Assembly (NCBI GenBank): GCA_963971425.1
Contig: OZ020524.1
Coordinates: forward strand, 10,729,845 to 10,793,844
Source of the DNA: Bryoerythrophyllum caledonicum
Taxonomy: Eukaryota > Streptophyta > Bryopsida > Pottiales > Pottiaceae
Length of the DNA stretch: 64,000 nucleotides
Reading direction: 5' to 3'
Both the position numbers and the translations under genes were made by a program. The notes beneath the pieces are model-generated. The model searched no databases. It worked only from the letters and a program-made list of their open reading frames with translations, and had not been told where the DNA came from. Below, piece by piece: positions 43,771 to 57,367 of this stretch; positions within the stretch are counted from its first letter, which is position 1, and every line of letters starts with the position of its first letter.

Positions 43771-46669
43771 TTGTTACCGTAGGAGTATTGTTGAAAGTCC
43801 TTTATCAAGAGGAAAGGAATGAGAAAGGTAGGATGAGATTTAAATTTGGTCATGAGGAATTTCACGCTCCCATTATGGAAAGCACATGACACTTGTTTTG
43901 ATTTGATTTTTTTGGGTGAACATGGGACTTCATTGTGTGGTAGTGATTTGTTTTGAATATTTTGGTGGTTATTTTAGCAGACACATGATCTTGGTTGAGG
44001 TGGAGGAACTTCTTAATAGGGGACGAACAGGCTGGGCACCGGCCTGTATGTCTGTACCGCTCTTTATGGTTTGGGTGTTATTTTGGGGGTAAATAATTAA
44101 AGAGTCAAATTGGGGAGTCAAATTCAGATGGAGTAGGATGAAAGCCTTCTTTTTGGGCCAGGAACCACTGGTTCAATGAATTTGGATTAATTCTAGAATA
44201 GGAATTCAAGTTCCATTCACTCAGATACGTTGTAGATTTCAAGGATGATTTGTACATTCACATATTCCCTTTATGGCTTTCTTTTTCTTTTATTTTTTTT
44301 GGCACAAATTAAAGCAAATTTTAATTGCATAGAGAGATACGCGACAGAGCTTGCCACGTGACAGACAATATGGGACACTAGTGAAACTCTCTAATCCAAG
44401 TGACTTGGTCACCTTGTCCCTTTATGGCTTACATGTCTTGTGTTAATTGTGGATTTGAGTGTGAATATGATCATTTGTGTCCCATGTAATTTATTTTTTA
44501 ATGAATTTAGGGGGCATGCATTATTCATATAGAAATTTTGGAATTGTTTTTTTTGAATTTGTAGGTCTTCAAGTGAGTTTATTAGAGGTTGTAAGGGTGT
44601 CAATAGTAATGTAGACTTTAACGATCACAACTATAAAGGGCTTTATTGTACGAGCACTCCACAAGGGTGTACGTTTGCCCAGTAGTGCTTTTTGTGGCTG
44701 GTCAATGTTGATCGTTTTGTTGGATTGAATATGTGGGGTCAAGTAGGGGCATTTTTGGTGTGATTGGAGTGTACATAATAAGCGTAGTTTGTGTGGATTT
44801 GAGAGTTCTAGGTTGACGGGAGAAATGGAGGGTTTGAATAGTTGGCAATTGATGGGTGGTTGATCAAGTATGCAGTCTGGTGAAGCTCAGCCTTAGGTGT
44901 ATGTCTCAGCCTTAGGTGTATGTCTCAGCCGCCGCTTTATGGTGGTTTTGAGTCTCAATTGATTACACCAACGTACTACTTTATCAAGTTGAATGGGTGA
45001 CAGTTTGAATGCATTTGAATACGCTAGTGTACTCTTTTTGAATGAAAGTTGGATGTATGACCTTCTGAGTCAAATGAATTTATGCCAAAGCAGTGCTTTT
45101 GAATGAGAGTTTGATGGATGAAAGTCTAATATCAATGGATCACCAATGCAATGCATTGTGTGAAGCTGAATGGATGATTTTTTGAATTTTAATGAATGAC
45201 ACCTATGTACCACTTTCAAAAAAAACTACATGACAATATTTTGACTTTCCAGTGCATTTTTGCTTGGATATATGGATCACGATATGTTGTATGTGTAGGC
45301 TACATACACACAAAAGATAAACTTGTAGCCACCTTTAAGGAGATAGCCACCATTACAATTAGGGGGATTAATAGTCTCTTATGACAATTTCAACAACATT
45401 CAATCATATTAATGCATAACCTATTTTAAATCACATGGATTAATTTTATTTTGATTACATCAATAAAATAATATGTCAAAGTAAATAAGGCATAGATTAT
45501 TAAAATACAATGTAAAGAACAATTTGATATCCCACATCTAAGGAAAATAAATCATATATAAATTATTTCCCAATAAACATTCATTATAATTTTTGTAATA
45601 ATCTTATGAAGTCTTCTAATAATAGCTTAAAGTTCACTACAATATATATTGTAGGTTGAAATATTGGATATTAAATATAGTTTATTTCAATGTTATTGTT
45701 GTTCAAGACTTAGCATGAGTTTAACTATTAAAAAAAGTTACAATGAACTTTGTGAGATATAAAATATAATGCTTTCATTGATCCTAAGAAATCAAAAGTC
45801 TCAACGTGGGCTTCTGCAAATCTCGGGTGTGTTCCCATGATTGCAATTTATGTTTCTCATTCTTCAATCTTTGTAGGAAGATGCAAGAAGGTAAGACCTA
45901 TGTGAAATTATTATTTGTATTCTCATTGGCCCTATAGAAACAAATCCATGCCATCTTTATATATATTTTTGATTGCAGGTGTGTATGTCAGACAACTCCA
46001 AACGTTTTGGCTACAACACTCTATAATATGTGATATTATTTATACAAGCAAGTAACATATTTTGGTTGAGATTTTAAGAAAAGTCATTCAAATCCATAGT
46101 GTAAAACTTTCACTCCAAGACATGAAAAGAATTATCCCATTATTTTGGGCAAGGTGCAAAAAAATATTTCATTTCCTCACAAAAGTTAAAGATCTTCATG
46201 TTTCTCCGAGAATATTATTTCAACTATAAGAAGAAGCATGACCGTTAGCTTTGACCATTTGGATTTTTAATTTACACAAGAATGGATTTTAAAGTGTCAA
46301 AATGTGTTTTCACAGTTTTTGAACCTCCGTCATTCCTTAACTGTTATGAAGATGCTTCTATTTTCCTCTACCTTTGAAATTTGGTATACAAGCAATTGCC
46401 ATCATACACAATGGTATAAAGTTTATACCTTGTATGGTACAAAAATTTATTACGAAGTGAAGTTATATTCTATTGACCTTCTAAATGGAAGGAAGAAAAA
46501 ATCTTCACTTCAAACACTATAATCTTGCAATATGTGCGGTCAAAAGTTTATGGTTTTTGTCACCATGTGTTTTTAGTACTATAGATTAAGATCTAACGGT
46601 TGGAGATGGGAATAATAACTATATTAGTCTTTTCCACTCTTTGCATTAGAATGAGCAAATAATGGTGTG
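43771..46669. other. Intergenic, AT-rich, no supported gene
   Basis: Only short unconserved ORFs. A perfect 20-bp tandem word (cagccttaggtgtatgtctc) lies at about 44888-44928. Part of 43790-43870 (gaaagtcctttatcaagagg) resembles 46685-46760 and 38445-38480. Confidence 0.35.
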
Positions 46670-47370
46670 AATAGAATTTTCATGAAAGTCCTTTACGAAG
46701 AAAAAATAAATGAAAATGTAAGGTGAGATTCAAATACCAAAAAAAAGCATGGAAATTTGATGCTCCTTTTTTTTGCATCAATGAAATGCATGGCAATCAA
46801 TACTCTTGGACCTTACCAAATGCAAGCCAAAGCTCCCCTATAGTATCCTAAGATCTCAAAGAGACATTTCCACCCAATAGAAGAAGGCATAATGATTCTA
46901 CCCACCATTTTGAATTTGAGATCCAACAATCATTTATTTAAAAGAATAAAATTGTTAAATAAAGTAAATGACTACTTTCTATACCGATAGTCATTGCAAG
47001 TCTATTCTTCATATCCTAAACACCTCCACTACCAATGAGTTCTAGCGTGCAATTACATAACACAAGTCAAAATATAGATCCATAAAACTTATGCAATGTG
47101 TAGTGGAAAATACGCCATTATTTTAAGTCAAATTATGATGACCTTGACCACTTTAGGAAGAAAAAAAAACCATACTACACCCTTCAAATGCATGTAAACT
47201 TACAATCCGTGCGGTCAAAATTTACAAGAATGTTTGAGTGTCTTCTTATAGTTGTTCAACTCAAGATCCTACAATTAAAGATAGTTAAAAGCTGTTTTAA
47301 TTAATCTTGCAACATCTCATCTTCGAGAGGCAATTATGGTCTCCCGAAGTCTTGAGAATTAGGTGTCAAG
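46670..47370 (+). repeat. Dispersed repeat, copy 2 (with 40410-40960)
   Basis: The larger copy. It joins the 'gaaagtcctttacgaag' block, the 'tgcatcaatgaaatgcatgg' block (also at 38715) and the 450-bp block shared with 40480-40960, suggesting a composite element of at least 700 bp. Confidence 0.55.
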
Positions 47371-48116
47371 GGGTTTAATATAGTAATCACATCCTTCAGG
47401 CAACATGTCTTTGTTTGAATCCCCCAAAAAATATTGGTGTATAACGACCCTAGTTTGACTGAAGCCTATTGAAAGTTCACAGCAACCACAACTTGAACTG
47501 TCTTGTGCAGCAGTTCCTAAAAATGGAGCCTGGATTTACTGGAGCTTCCAATATTAGTTCTCGTCTAGTGAACAGGTTCTTGTACTGTACAGTTGCTTTT
47601 GCATTAGGACGTGCTCATTCTCATTACAAAATAAAGTCAAAAAGCATGCTTGGATTGAGAACCTAAATGTCATAATTTTGCCATGTTGCAAAACGGTGTT
47701 GCAATTTCTTCTAAGCCTATGTACTTGTCGTCCAAGCTACTCATCACTCTCAGACACCGTGTGTTATCTATAAACAATCTAATTGTCCTGTTGTTGAATT
47801 GTAACGTCGTACCTCCTTTTGCCCATGTCATTGAGTGTATCTATGGTGGCTGAAGTGTGGAAGATCAAAGTCCTCAAGAATTTAAGTGAATCAAACATTG
47901 TAGGTGTAAACCGTAAAATCCACGCTCTCGAAACACCCAAGATTCTCTCTTAGTTAAACCCCTAAAAGCCCGTGACAATTTCACACCAAAAACACTTCAA
48001 AATTGTTGATTCTAGTGCAATGAGTAAGGAACGAAACAAAACCTTATATTTATCCTTTCGACCATAGGATCTCCATATAGACTTACTAAGTAACATACTC
48101 ACAAAATTTCATACAA
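47371..48116. other. Intergenic, nothing supported
   Basis: No recognised gene or repeat. Confidence 0.3.
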
Positions 48117-48309
48117 TTTGACCGGCCCAAGGCAAACTGACCCCCTCGTTCCCCCTCGTGGGATGAAGGGGCCAGTTGCCCTGGCCAATCGTCATCCCCC
48201 ATCTTTGTTGCCCTCATCCACAAATCCCAACTGACACACAAATCCTCCCCCCTGCCCGGCATGTGCCATGGCCTGTGCGCTCTTCTCGCCGTCGTCACAC
48301 GTTTCTGTT

Positions 48310-48760
48310 TGAAATACCCGTGACAGGTAATGTCGTGACACATTTGTCTACAAAATACCGGTGACGGGTATTCCCTCCTGTGAAGCTTGTGTGTGTAGAA
48401 TCACGTGTGGGATTTGTTTTGGTACCTCTCCAAGTGTTCTCAAGTGCTATCCTTTGTGCCCATTTGACACTAATATTGAATACATTATTTCTTTGATGGT
48501 TTCCATTCCATAGAGATTGATCTTTCGAGCTCATCTTTTGTGCTTTTGTATATTGTCATTGAGAACTAGGGTTTGAGTTTGGATGCAAAGGTTCCCAGGG
48601 ACGTTTTAGGGAACTTTTACTGCGCGTGACGGATATTGCCTTTTAAATGCTCACTCAAGTACATTTATTAAGACCTTTTTCCTTTGCGACGGATATTGTG
48701 ATAAGAAACCAATGACGTTTTGTTTCATATTCTTGTAGCATGATGGATATTTCTCTTGAA
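48310..48760 (+). repeat. Subterminal motif array, left
   Basis: Variants of gtgacggatattg at about 48319, 48360, 48626, 48686 and 48740. Inverted counterparts stand at the right end (53210-53617). Such subterminal arrays often bind the transposase. Confidence 0.6.
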
Positions 48761-49002
48761 AAACATAGTAACTAAGGGAATGTTTTTTAGTTGTCATGTC
48801 CGTGAAGTGTATTGCTATGTATATTTTGTCTTCCCTAACCTTATAATTACATAAATTTATCATAATTCAAATAAAATTCTTTTCATTTCTACCGCACTAA
48901 AAATAATGAATATTTATGTACGCAAATTGACCTATCCGCCACTTTCTTTTCCATTACTCAATTTGTCTTTCTTATTTTCTAAATTTTTCTTATAGAGTCA
49001 AC

Positions 49003-51383
49003 ATGCTAAAATCAAAGAAGACTATCAACGTCCAGAATCCTCCATCTAAACCATTTTCATTCCATGACATTATATGGGAGCATGCCAATAGACAAGGATG
49101 GAGCAATACAAGTGCAATCGTGCATTCATACATCCCTTGTAAGAGGATTCAAGATTTCATAGAATGCCAGACCTGTGACGGCGGTTCATCGGTTGGTTGG
49201 AATGTGAAAGAACGAAAGAAAGGAGAAGAGAAGAGGAAGCCATACACTATTTTATTTATCGAGCATGTGTGGTACGAATGTGCGTATGGCCCAGAGGATC
49301 ATAGGAACGATCCACAAATTTGTAAGTCTCATAAACGTAGATGCATTGCTGAGTTTTCAATCAAGCACTTCCAGTTGTATCCAAATGTTGCTGAAATAGC
49401 ATACTATTATGTAGATCACACACGAGAAGATGGGGCTCCAGCTCATGGTCTTAGTGATCCAGAGTCGGTTGGAAGGAAAATCACATATCAACAGCGAATG
49501 AGTGGCAAAATGAAGGCTTGGATTCAAAAGAAATTGAGCGCAGGATTTACATCTCTTCAGATATTTGAAGAGCATCGGCGGAATTGGGATGACTAAAGGA
49601 AATTATGTGTGCCTTACAATGGAGATGACTTCATCAAACTCAAAGATATAGCATACTTGGAAGGACGCCAGAAGATGGGAATTTGGCATAGAGATCCTTC
49701 AGATTTTTCTAGCGTGAAGATGTGGACTGAAGCATGTTCCGAAAACGTTTTCATGTGACATGAACAAGATGATGTGACGGATTTACCTTTCATCTTGGGT
49801 ATCCAAACCGATTGGCAAAAGAAAACGATGATGAAATTTAGGCATAGGAGAGCAATTTCTATGGATGCAACACATAATACAAATATTCCTAACTATCTTC
49901 TATGGTCTCTACTTGTCTTTGATGATTGGAATAATGGAATTTCTGTTGTTTGGATGCTTTCGAATAGATCCACAGAAGAAGATTTAACCATGAAGTTAGA
50001 ACCTTAGCGGCGGTATATCGAAAGAAATATGCCCCACTTCTTACCTTCATGCATTATGACTGACGATGCTGTGGAGATCCAAAACGCTATTAAGCGTATC
50101 AAAGGACAATGTCCCCATTTACTTATGTGCGTTCCACATTATCAAAAATTGGAAGAATCATATCCTCCTTGAGGTTCCAAATGTGGGAAACTTACGGGAT
50201 CTTACATACAAGGCTCTTCATTATTTTTTGTACTTAAGAATCGAGTACAAAGAAGAAGAATTGGATTTTTTGGAACGTGCAAATTTTTTTGGTGAAACTC
50301 TCTTCCAATATTTATATGTCAATAAATTCCGAAACTACTTTGAAACTCACTATAAGCATCAAAGTATATGACCTTTTCTTGGATCTTGATATTTCTGCAT
50401 ATACTATATTTTTAAAATGTAAACTCTATATTTTACTTTATCAACTACTACAATAACAATTTATAATTAAAATGTGTTTCTTTTATATTGTTACAGACTT
50501 ATACCTCATTGATTACCGCCGACATCATCATTCAAATTAAGATACTCAATCAAGTATTGAAGGTTATCATGGAGCTCTTAAACGGTGGATGTTGGTTGAT
50601 AATCAAGATAGACAGAGGAGAAGAATTGATTTTCTTCTATGGCGGTTGACAAACCCGATTGTCAATCACTACATGTATATGCAAGGGCAAAAGGTGAATG
50701 GTTACATTCCCAACAAGTCTGTGGAAGGGATTGTAGAGAGAGGAATTGCACGAGGAAAGACAATTTCCATCCACGACATTCTACCCCTGAAGGAAGGTGA
50801 TTTGATATGAAACGTGAAATATCAATCTTTTCACGATCATTGGTATGAGAGCTTTGACACAATTACTTCGTATGCGTGTTGTTCATGTAAATGGAGCATA
50901 CGGGATAACTTTTGTAAGCATCAACTTGTTGTACTGAAAGTGTCTACTGATTTATAGTGGAAAACTTTGTTAGAGTATTTAGGAACTTTTTATGGTTCGG
51001 TTCGAGGTGAGCTCAAAGCCATGTTTACTCATAATGTTCCAAGTTTTCCTTTTGAAAATGTTGAAAGTAAAGATGGTGATAAGAAAGACGTAGCAGAAGA
51101 CAATGTTGTACCGGAAACCAATGATGTGGAAGATGATGGCCTTATATCGGAAGGTCATGATTCTAATGTATTGGATTTAAATGACACTTTACCAAATGAG
51201 AACATCGGTTCTCGCAAAGTAGAGAGTACGGAATCATCCAATGATTGTACTCTACGTATGGTTAGAGATTCAATGGATAAGTCAATTTCTGAAGCTACTT
51301 CCGGAGGTGAAGTCCTTCTGAAGCACTTGCAGCCAATGATGTCTACCGTTGTAAGTGACATTTGTCAAATCCGTACGTTATAG
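49003..51383 (+). pseudogene. MULE transposase with SWIM zinc finger, broken
   Basis: The N-terminal 197 residues (from MLKSKKTINV at 49003) contain a Cys/His-rich region (CKRIQDFIECQTCDGG, YECAYGPEDH, CKSHKRRC) of the kind found before MULE catalytic domains. The catalytic part follows: SMDATHNTN (first Asp), SCIMTDDAVEIQNA (second Asp), YLCAFHIIKNWKNH (the C/H motif) and SIEGYHGALKRW (Glu). A SWIM finger CSCKWSIRDNFCKH is at about 50880-50920. An acidic tail region runs 50967-51383. In-frame stops end the blocks at 49596, about 49757 and 50007, and frame changes occur near 50060 and before 50940, so it is dead. Some gaps such as 50371-50490 could be introns. Confidence 0.85.
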
Positions 51384-51499
51384 GAGAACGATATTTTGCA
51401 TCCTCAAGCAACTTTCAAAATTTTATATTCAAAAGATGGTAATTCGGTGGCTGGAAAGAAAGATTGGAGGGAACGAATAGCCGGCACCTGGAAGAAGAG

Positions 51500-52260
51500 A
51501 AAGATTAGTACTTCAATAGAGTAGATATTGTATGGTTAATACAATATTTATTTGTTTACCTCAATGATTTTTTTGATAATTTTAGGTTTTTTTTACAAGG
51601 TTATAAAAGATGTATGCCTTGATACTTTTTATTTTATTATAAAATCATTAAAATTTATATTAAATATACCATTTATGCATTGAAAATGAAACACACAAAA
51701 TTTCTAAAATGGTATTGACATTATACCCAATAATGTTGAACAAGAACAATGAATACAAATCTCACATCCATACATATCACATCAAGGTTCACATCAAATC
51801 CTTCAACAAAATAGAAACAATATCCAAATGCGTATTCAATACACAAATAAGAAGACACTCATAACAAAAAATAACCAAACAATACAAAATATGAACTCTA
51901 CTTGATCTACTCTTCTTCTCGATCTTGTCCTTCTTCTTCTTCTTGATCTTGTATTTCTTCTTCTTGATCTTCTTCATTACATTCCTCCTAGACATCCAAG
52001 CCGCGCTAAACTGCATAGACGGAGCATGTTGTCTCAATGCGGTCCATAGAAAGAATGTTCTTCATGTGGAAGACATTCTTCTCGGCCTCCAAGTAGCGTT
52101 CAATGAATTTTGCCTTTCCCTCTTTGTGTCTATATTGCAATAATAAATTATGTCAATAGCATACCTACACCTAAAAAATAGAATAAATGAAACAATTCAA
52201 TAACATTACAAGTTTATAAACTTCATAAAGAATAAAATGTAATTGAACTTACATGGCTTA
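51500..52260. other. MULE interior spacer with TTC microsatellite
   Basis: AT-rich DNA with a (TTC/TTCTTG)n run at about 51909-51980. No gene supported. Confidence 0.4.
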
Positions 52261-52328
52261 AATAGATTGTTGACAGTGCCAACGTATCAAGTCTTCCATA
52301 TACTTACTCGGAGCTTCAAATTCTTCTT

Positions 52329-52781
52329 TTAGTCTTTCTTTTTATTGGAAACGCGGTGAAGATCCTTCAATTGCGCAATCTCCAACTCGTCCGCGCCACG
52401 GCCCAACTTCAACTCCGTAACCGCGTTGGCAAAATCGGGATGGTGGTGTAGTGCATCAAGGCATGCCGCATCCAATTCTCCAACTCCTTCCTTCTTTACG
52501 CGGAGGTGAGTGGCATACTTCTTTTCCATTACTATGGGAATAAAAGGTTTTTCCGACATAGTACGGTGAACGGTGGCCGCCATCTCCACCTGTGTGTACA
52601 ACGCCTCCGCCGCCTTTGTCCACGTTTGGAGTTTTTTTTTCCAAATTCCTTCTTTTGTTTCTTGAACGGTTTCGTTAAAATTCTTGCATACATATGGCAA
52701 GAGTTGATGTTGCGAAGTCGTTCTACCTTCCGCCGACGACCAAGTGTTTGCGTCGTGAGCTCCATGAAATGGCAATGACAA
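52329..52781 (-). CDS. Second ORF of the MULE, unknown protein
   Basis: 150 residues, minus strand, convergent with the transposase. It is hydrophilic and helical (NETVQETKEGIWKKKLQTWT, AAEALYTQVEMAATVH) and ends LKDLHRVSNKKKD. No zinc motif or catalytic pattern. A possible further exon upstream in another frame has MELLALPLAVLDRDY and CEVENCVFGPWKNRRHLN at about 52925-52790. The position matches mudrB of MuDR, but I see no sequence likeness to it; it could also be a captured gene fragment. Confidence 0.45.
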   Translation of the reverse strand: MSLPFHGAHDANTWSSAEGRTTSQHQLLPYVCKNFNETVQETKEGIWKKKLQTWTKAAEALYTQVEMAATVHRTMSEKPFIPIVMEKKYATHLRVKKEGVGELDAACLDALHHHPDFANAVTELKLGRGADELEIAQLKDLHRVSNKKKD

Positions 52782-53199
52782 AGATTACTATTCAAGTGTC
52801 GCCGATTCTTCCACGGACCAAAAACACAATTCTCAACCTCGCAATGCCATGGCTTCTTTGCATGCGGGACTTCCTTGTAGTCCCGATCGAGAACGGCAAG
52901 TGGTAAGGCCAATAACTCCATCCCGCGGAATGAAAAAACTACACATAAAGAAGAATGAAATAAGAATCTTACATCTTCAAACCTCTCTAAGCAGTACAAG
53001 ATCTAATCACAAAGCGAATAAAAATGAAAGAGATTATTCTAAAATACTAGTATCGGTCATGATTTAAAAACACACCAAGTACAACACGATGTAATGGAAA
53101 AATTGAAGCAATATTTGTTAGGACCCCAAAAAGAAAGCACCTAATATGTTGCAATAATATCATAATTTAATGAACACCTAAAACATTACTAAACAAAGG

Positions 53200-53620
53200 G
53201 AAAAAATTATGCAATACCCTTCACGTGCTAAAAATAGCACTTGAAACGTCACAAGGAAACTCTGTGGCAACATTGCAATATCCGTCACAACGTAAATCAA
53301 GGCGCTAAATGTGTCACAGCTAATGGTTGTGACAAACTCGCAATACCTGACACAATTCATAAAAAAATGTCACTAACTTGGAATCCATCACTTCCTCACA
53401 ACAAAATTTACGCACAACATGTTACATCATGCATTGTAGAACAATCACAAAGCACTTATGACTACCTAAATTGGTAGTAAAAAACAAAAACCACTACTCT
53501 TGTAAAATCCCAATACCCAAAAACCATAATATATTGCAAAATCAAGTCACCTACATTGCATGCCTCCATCAAGCGTACCTAATACACTTCTTATCTCCCA
53601 TTGCAACACCGTCATGAAGA
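53200..53620 (-). repeat. Subterminal motif array, right
   Basis: gcaataccc-ttcacg (53210), gcaatatccgtcaca (53275), gcaatacctgacaca (53339) and gcaacaccgtcatg (53602): inverted relative to the left array. Confidence 0.6.
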
Positions 53621-53759
53621 AAAATAAATGCAAATATGTCACTATTTCTAAACCCTAATCAATCAATATTGCAATACCGAAGTAATTAAAAAAAATTGAG
53701 TATGGTATAAACTTAGAAATCACCGCTTTGATGGTGCTGAACCATAGCATAAGGCCTAA

Positions 53760-54033
53760 AATGAAATGCAGTTGTCAGTGCAAACAGAAGGCGCAGACAC
53801 GCGCAGGACAGGCAAACATCCACGCGGCCATGGGGGGCGGCCACGAGGTCCTCGGCTGCGACAGACTTCGCGTGGGGTGAGGAGCGTGGTTGAGCCGGGC
53901 CGGGGCAGGGTATGGTTGGGGTTTGTGGCTGGCAGGCTGGCATGTGGGATGAAGATCGGCTAGGGCAACTAGCCCCTTCATCCCATGAGGGGAAACAAGG
54001 AGGTCAGTTTGTCCTGGGCCTTTGACCACACGG
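53760..54033 (-). repeat. MULE right terminal inverted repeat and GC-rich subterminal part
   Basis: The outer 85 bp pair with 48117-48200. The inner 53790-53945 is GC-rich and only partly similar to 48200-48300. ORFs here are incidental. Confidence 0.65.
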
Positions 54034-57000
54034 ATTCAAAGATTATAGTGTTTGAAGTCAAGAAAATGGTTCACTTTCTTCCCTGTGCTGAGTGGATCAG
54101 CAGACTTTGACTTCACTTGGTATTAAATTTTTGCACTACACAAGGTCTAAATCTTTTATCATTCTCTTGAGCATGATGTTATTTTGGTATACAACAATTT
54201 TTAGAGGTAGAAAAGGGGTGTAGCATATTCAAAACAAGTGTGTAAAGAATGGAGGTTTAAAAATTGTCAATTCACGATTAATTTTTTGAGAATTTTATAT
54301 GTTTTAGAATGATAATCTAAACGGTCAATAAGAAGGTTTACACCACATATTGTTGTAGAAAAAATAAAAAGTGAAAAATATGAAGATCTCTAGGTTTATG
54401 TAAAAAAGATGAAGTTTTTTCCTCGCTTGCCCGAAATGTGAAAAAATGTGTAAAAATGTTTTTTTACACTAAAGACAATAATTTTTTTGGACATCTTCAA
54501 AGAACGTAATATTATTTACATGCATGAAAAATCTCAATGTCAATAGAGACTTCTAGCAAAATTTTGGAGCTGCCCGAAGTCCCCATTTCTAACTTTGAGT
54601 GGGACTAACTTTCAAATCATGAATAAATTTTTTTTAAAAAATATCTCCATGGAGATCTCATCAAGGAAAATCTAGTACAAGAGTTTAAAAAAATCAAATT
54701 GTAGGAACCTGCCCAAAATCTAAAACGTACGCCCCACGTACACATGGGCGCTTAGGAGTTAAGTTCATTCTCATGGGCTGGTCTAGCGTATAGTTTAGAG
54801 TAGTTTTAGTCTAATTATGGTTTAAAAGTTATCATCTATAGATAATCTTAGTTTCTATCACGTTCTAGAGGAATATAGGTAATTACAGCCTGCACTCTTA
54901 ACCCCGAAAGGCCTAGGGCATTTCAACACCCAAACTTACTAAAAATTGCCAATTTCAATGCATTCAACAAAAAATGAAAACAAACACAATTCTACCATAT
55001 CTAACTGTAGGATCTTGTACTAGGATTGTACAAATATATGCGATAAGAAATTTGTTTAGTTTGACTACATGACTTGAAAGATATGAGCCTTTGAAGTACA
55101 ACATAAACTCTTCTTAAGGTCATACTAAACACCTTCAACAAACTTCAATGACCTTCTATGGCATTGTTTTACACTACGATGTGTGATTTTCTAATTTCAA
55201 CTTTATAAGGGTCATGTTAGGCACATTTGCACCAAATTTTAGAAATAGAAGACGAGAAGATGTCCTTAAGAATCTTGCAATGCAACTATGTGCTAAGAAT
55301 CAACAATACACTTCGAGTTTTGCATATATCATATCCTTCTCACGTTTTTGAAATTTGAAAATCCGTACGATAGATTTCCATTTTCTTTCCAAGAGGAGTT
55401 TTTCTTATTTTTAAATGGACGAAAATCCAAATTCTATTGAATTTAGAATTAATTAAAGTATTGCTACAGTGTTTGTTAAATGTCACACTAAACCGTTGCA
55501 CTATTTGTAAATGTTACATTTAAAGAAAAATGTAACTTTTGAACCATAAGTCAGATTTCTACAAAATTATGTCTATGGAAAGCTAATAAAAGGTTGTCCA
55601 TTCAATTGAAAATCTCATAAAATCATGTCTAAATTTTAGAACATGGTATCCTACCCAAACTCAAAAATGTCCTCAAAGGACATTGGGTCTTTAGTGTTAA
55701 AGTTTTGGGTTCTCTAAAATTATTCTTAAAAACAATGTGCATTTGAGAAGAGCCTTGCTCGATGTCTTGATTATGAGGTGTCCCGCCTATCAACCTATGC
55801 CTTCTTGAGCACATAGATACTATCCATTTGTAATCTCATTGCCGTTCTTAAATAATTTCTTCTTTATAATTGAAAAGCTTATCTCGTGCAAATTGCTCCG
55901 TCTTTATCATGTCTGCTCACTCATGTTCAAAGCTTCATTTCAATTATTAATCAAACACGTAAATACTTCCAAAACCACACTAGTTAATCAATGCTTCAAT
56001 AATTCTTCAATTGTATTGCATTCATAACAACCATTACTTAAACAAGTAAAATATTCCACTTAAGATCACTTCTTCCTAAAAGTCTTATCTTAACTCTATT
56101 CACTTGTAAACATTCATTGCATTAAGTATCTTTCCTTAATTGCAATTATGTTGTTCAAAAAAATTATTTTTGATTCCAATACTAAAATTCTTAAGCATAA
56201 TTCACTTATATTTAGAAATCCTAAATTCAAAGTGTAAATCATTTATAAGCTCTTTAATTTTGTGAATCACATCTCACTTTCTTAAAAGTATAAATAATTA
56301 TTTTGATTCACTTCTCTACACAAAGACAATGATTGACCAAATTAGGATTTTCTCCTAATGTAACATGAATTCAAATTTATGCAAGTCTCATGGATAAATG
56401 ATTAATATTGCACAACACAAAATTGCAATAACAATAATACATGTTAACAAAGACTCTTACAACCGTAAGAGTTTGAAGCTAGCTTTCTCCACAAGCTAGG
56501 ACTCACACAATTTTGCTCCATGTGGTGAAATTCTACTCACATGCCCAACTACTTATTCTAGAAACTCTTGAAGAGTCATGTGCTTCTAAAAGGTTTTTTC
56601 TAGATCTCCCACCAATATTTAACTTTTCTTAAAACCTTTTCATGTAATCAAAGGTCATGACTTTCTTCAAAGGTCTCTCCTAATATCCCTTTTACACTAG
56701 CTCCTATTTCCTTTAAGATATTCTAACCTTTTCTATCTATTTGAAAGGTTTAAGTTAACTTCTACTATTACTTTACTACTTTTAAGTATATTTTAAACTT
56801 TCTAGGCTACAAATTTTGAAAAAAACTATTTTCAACATTTTGGCTCTACAGCGGATAACACGACACAGCCTCACCAAGACCTTGTAAGTAAAGATGGTGC
56901 TACGAGAGCACACATTACATGCCGCCTCTCCAGACCAAACAGAATTGTGGGAATCCGTTCCCACAAGGTTCCGGATGTAACCTTTAAAATCCGGTGATTA

Positions 57001-57209
57001 GAAATAAATTAAAAAAAATAGTGATTAGAACGGTGTAGACTGGTACAACTAGATAAGAAATAAGAAATAAGGGTTTTGTGCTAAAATATAATCGTTAGGC
57101 CCTTGTCTTTAGCAACTTTCTGGTAACTAGACGTCCGAATAGCCGAAAATTGTCCACAGTATTCCGGAAGATATCCAGAAGCTGGAAACATCATCATGGG
57201 GTTTCGGAA
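54034..57209. other. Intergenic, AT-rich, no supported gene
   Basis: No ORF with recognisable content. gttttacactacg at 55166 resembles the Harbinger-type terminal word without a partner nearby. Confidence 0.35.
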
Positions 57210-57308
57210 GCGACGCCAGAGCCGTTATAAAATCCCGTACGACGTGTCCATTATAAAAAGGGTCAGAAACATGGACTCTTCACAGATGTCATTTCTGCTC
57301 TATCTCTC

Positions 57309-57365
<57 letters not shown>
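57210..57365 (+). promoter_or_regulatory. Promoter-like segment: TATA boxes and CT microsatellite
   Basis: Two TATA-like words, gttataaaat (about 57223) and attataaaaag (about 57251), precede a (TC)n run of about 55-60 bp (57301-57363). CT-rich leaders just after a TATA box are common in plants. No gene can be attached: an ATG in good context at 57497 (gccatggcc) meets a stop after five codons. Confidence 0.35.

Positions 57366-57367
<2 letters not shown>

Larger units (their letters stand above)
48117..54033 (+). mobile_element. Mutator-like element (MULE), decayed, 5.9 kb
   Basis: Terminal inverted repeats of at least 80 bp: 48117-48200 and the reverse complement of 53945-54033 share 'caaactgacc', 'gggatgaagggg' and 'agttgccct'. 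Inside are arrays of a short motif (gtgacggatattgc) in direct order at the left and inverted at the right, a plus-strand MULE transposase with SWIM finger, and a second minus-strand ORF, convergent as in MuDR. The target duplication is no longer clear. Several breaks in the transposase. Confidence 0.8.

Noticed and set aside
48086-48343. Paired ORFs at 48086-48343 and 53775-54029
   Set aside because: Their likeness comes from the MULE terminal inverted repeats, not from coding.
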